Shown here: positions 40,297 through 42,495 of the stretch, piece by piece
Layout: the number at the start of each line of letters is the position of its first letter
Numbering within the stretch: the first letter of the stretch is position 1
Assembly (NCBI GenBank): GCA_964641135.1
Contig: CAZXJV010000013.1
Location: 1-42,495 of the forward strand
Source: Teretinema sp964641135
Lineage (GTDB): Bacteria; Spirochaetota; Spirochaetia; Treponematales; Treponemataceae
DNA length: 42,495 bases
Reading direction: 5' to 3'
Translations under genes and position numbers: made by a program
The notes under the pieces: generated by a model
Database searches by the model: none
The model's input: only the letters and a program-made list of their open reading frames with translations
What the model was told of the DNA's origin: nothing

Positions 40297-42357
40297 TCAC
40301 CGGCGTGCCATCATGTTGTGCAGCCCGCCGCCGTTGGTTACCTTTTTGTAGCCCATTTGCTTAAGCTGTCTGAGGGCATAGGCGGAGCGGGCTCCGGAGG
40401 CACAGTACACAATGACCTCGCGTTCTTTCTCGCCGATAATTGAAGCTGCCCTGCCGGGAAGATCATCCAGAGGCACATTGATCGCACCGGGTACAGCTCC
40501 CATGCGGAATTCCTGCGGGGTGCGGACATCTATAACCAGAGGGCCTTTCGGGGCCTTCGGGGCGGGTTCAGTTTCAGCTTTTTTTCCGGAAACGTCTGAC
40601 CTGGATGCGCCCGAAGCTGATGCGCCTGAAGCTGATGCGCTTGAGGCCGGTAATTCCTTGACAGCCTTTTTGGGTGATACCGGTTCAAGGCCGACAGTCA
40701 AACGGGCAAAGGGCGCGACTCTGGCTTGTCGTTCAAGAGATATATACCCACCAGAAAGATTAAAGACAGACGGATGCCCGGCTCCTTTAAGCATGCGCAG
40801 GGCAACGTGTCCTTTTTGCCCGTCATCGCTGATTACCAAAATTGTCCGGTCGCGGGGCAGACTATCCATATTTTCGCGCAGGATAGGCTGACTTGCGTTT
40901 GTGCTTCCCTCAAGATGCGCCCGGTTAAAGCTGATCGGGTCGCGCAGATCAAAGACAACCGGTGAGTGTGTATCAAAAAAGGTTTCCAGATTACGGGCGA
41001 GTACAGACGGTGAAAACCCGGTGCGGTGGTTTTCTGCGGTAAAGGCTGCCATGTGCACGGGTCCGTTCGGACTGTTAAACGGCGGGGCGTAGGCCAGATC
41101 CAGCTCTGCAAGGTCTTCCAGCGTGAGTTTCCCTGCAATGGCAGCGGCGAGAACGTCTATGCGTTTGTCTACACCGATGCGGCCTGCGGCCTGGGCTCCC
41201 AGTATCCTGCCGTCCTTCCTGTCGAAAACAAGCATAAGTGTCACTTTTTGTGAGCCGGGATAATAGGCTGTATGGCTTGCCTTGTGCACGACAACGGCAT
41301 CAGCGTCGTACCCTGCCTCTCGTGCCTGGGTTACAGAAAGTCCGGTTGACCCGGCCGCAGCTTCAAACAATTTAACGATGGATGAGCCGCTTGCACCCTT
41401 ATAGGCTTTGCTGCCTCCAAGAGCGTTTTCGGCGGCGATGCGTCCCTGTCTGTTTGCAGGTCCTGCAAGGGGTATGCGCACTTTTCGTCCGTTTACGCGG
41501 TGTTCCACTTCAACCATATCACCGGCAGCCCAAATGTGAGGATCGCTGGTTTGCAGGCGGTCATTTACCAAAAGGCCGCCTGCATCACCAATGGCAAGAC
41601 CTGAGTCTTTGGCAAGCTGGAGGGTGGGGCGGACACCGACAGAAAGGAGCACCAGATCTGCATCCAGGGTGCTTTGATCGTTCAAGCGTATCTTGTTTTT
41701 TTCGATTGCTGCCAGGGCCTTGCCGGTATGAATGCCTATTCCATGGTCAAGGAGTTCTTTTGTAAGGAAGCCTGCAATCTCGGCCTCAAGGTTCGGCATA
41801 ATCTGCGGGGCCAGCTCGATAACGTTTACAGTAAGCCCGCGCCGCGCGAGTGCTTCGGTCATTTCCAGTCCGATAAAACCTCCGCCTATCACGGCCGCTG
41901 TGCGCGGTTTTCGTGTTTTGATGAATTCGTCAATTGCGTCCATATCAGAAAGGGTCCACAGCTGGAACACGTTTTTCCCGGACGCACCGGGAAGATTTGG
42001 TACGATCGGTTTTCCTCCCTGGGCGAGGATAAGTGAATCATAGCTGAATACCGTTTCTTTCCCAGTTGAACGGTTTACAGCAGTAACGGTTTTCTTTTCG
42101 CGGTCAATCTGTACCGCTTCGGTGGTGGTATGAACTGTTACATCATATTGCTCGCGGAAGGTTTCCGGACTCGCCAGAATCAGATCAGATCTGTTTGCTA
42201 CCTCGCCTCCGATATAATAAGGCAGTCCGCAGTTTGCAAACGACACATCCTCGCCGGCTTCAAGCAGGGTTATTGAAGCCTCTGCGTCCAGCCTTCTGGC
42301 ACGGGCGGCTGCTGTAGCTCCTGCGGCTACTCCGCCGATAATCAGTATATGTTTCAT
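40297..42357 (-). CDS. CoA-disulfide reductase fused to two rhodanese domains
   Basis: The product is 686 residues. FAD/NAD(P) pyridine nucleotide-disulfide oxidoreductase (1-440): N-terminal GGVAAGATAAARARR, catalytic single Cys43 in SFANCGLPYY, NAD site VIGGGFIGLEMTEAL and FAD closing WAAGDMVEV. Rhodanese 1 (about 455-545) has LVISDDGQKG where YCxxGxRS should be, so it lacks the catalytic Cys. An Ala/Ser linker of 15-bp tandem repeats follows, then rhodanese 2 (about 590-686) with VIVYCASGARS (C652). The enzyme reduces CoA persulfide or disulfide; the rhodanese delivers sulfane sulfur. Most fusions have only one rhodanese. GGAGAG precedes the ATG. Confidence 0.9.
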   Translation of the reverse strand: MKHILIIGGVAAGATAAARARRLDAEASITLLEAGEDVSFANCGLPYYIGGEVANRSDLILASPETFREQYDVTVHTTTEAVQIDREKKTVTAVNRSTGKETVFSYDSLILAQGGKPIVPNLPGASGKNVFQLWTLSDMDAIDEFIKTRKPRTAAVIGGGFIGLEMTEALARRGLTVNVIELAPQIMPNLEAEIAGFLTKELLDHGIGIHTGKALAAIEKNKIRLNDQSTLDADLVLLSVGVRPTLQLAKDSGLAIGDAGGLLVNDRLQTSDPHIWAAGDMVEVEHRVNGRKVRIPLAGPANRQGRIAAENALGGSKAYKGASGSSIVKLFEAAAGSTGLSVTQAREAGYDADAVVVHKASHTAYYPGSQKVTLMLVFDRKDGRILGAQAAGRIGVDKRIDVLAAAIAGKLTLEDLAELDLAYAPPFNSPNGPVHMAAFTAENHRTGFSPSVLARNLETFFDTHSPVVFDLRDPISFNRAHLEGSTNASQPILRENMDSLPRDRTILVISDDGQKGHVALRMLKGAGHPSVFNLSGGYISLERQARVAPFARLTVGLEPVSPKKAVKELPASSASASGASASGASRSDVSGKKAETEPAPKAPKGPLVIDVRTPQEFRMGAVPGAINVPLDDLPGRAASIIGEKEREVIVYCASGARSAYALRQLKQMGYKKVTNGGGLHNMMARR

Positions 42358-42495
42358 GTAACACTCTCCTTTAATGCACTGCCCATGAAAGTTTCTCAGG
42401 GGATCTATGGTTAGTGTAGCGGAAAGTGTTGTGGTTATGCTGTGATAAAGTCACCAAGCAGGAAGGCTTGTGGCATTATTGAAGCTGATGACAAA
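42358..42495. other. Right-edge intergenic sequence with the start of a hairpin element
   Basis: No gene is seen. The last 12 nt (GCTGATGACAAA) are the left arm of hairpin 1 at 17430-17465, so the same element probably continues beyond the edge. Confidence 0.4.

Overview
The window looks like a chromosomal segment from a spirochaete, most likely a treponeme or close relative (inference). The supporting signs are a DUF4914 protein, GLUG and InlB B-repeat lipoproteins, a YhbD/bactofilin pair, a small REFW membrane protein, and many toxin-antitoxin (TA) and defence genes. Most of it is moderately GC-rich. A sharply AT-rich island with foreign character lies between about 20.0 and 22.9 kb. No rRNA, tRNA, CRISPR array, integrase or intact transposase was found.

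Layout. 0-4.6 kb: the 3' end of an unknown gene, a HigB/HigA TA operon with palindromic operators, an endonuclease/exonuclease/phosphatase-fold protein, a scar where a truncated Sel1 gene meets a truncated AAA+ gene, and a hypothetical protein. 4.6-8.4 kb: housekeeping (DUF4914, adenylate kinase, a PGPGW membrane protein) with clear promoters and terminators and a G9 tract. 8.6-12.6 kb: a secreted GH13 isoamylase-type lipoprotein overlapping a CAP-like sensor gene. 12.6-16.3 kb: a VapC/Phd-type pair, an orphan HipB with three phased operators, the YhbD-bactofilin operon, a small membrane protein and a second VapC/Phd pair on the minus strand. 16.4-19.9 kb: a WYL regulator followed by a tandem AAA+ ATPase. 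20-23.2 kb: the AT-rich island, with a GIY-YIG protein, an unknown protein, MazE/MazF, gene fragments, a 38-bp direct repeat and a hipA remnant. 23.2-29 kb: a HAD phosphatase, two repeat-rich lipoproteins and a membrane-anchored AraC regulator. 29.3-35.9 kb: a complete Wadjet (JetABCD) anti-plasmid operon with every junction overlapping by 4 nt. 36-42.4 kb: membrane proteins, an MFS transporter, a putative exported protein, a four-S1-domain protein and a CoA-disulfide reductase fused to two rhodanese domains.

Two patterns cut across the modules. First, at the head of several TA, defence and regulator operons (vapC, hipB-like, mazE, the WYL gene and jetA) a sigma70-type promoter is placed so that the expected transcription start falls on or within about 2 nt of the start codon, with no Shine-Dalgarno sequence. 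These look like leaderless mRNAs. Second, a dispersed intergenic repeat occurs in at least five copies. Two of them are 100 bp long, in the same orientation, differ at 6 positions by eye, and bracket the Wadjet operon almost exactly. Many partial genes (Sel1, AAA+, hipA, two short fragments) and short direct repeats show that this is a recombination-prone accessory region set into ordinary chromosome.
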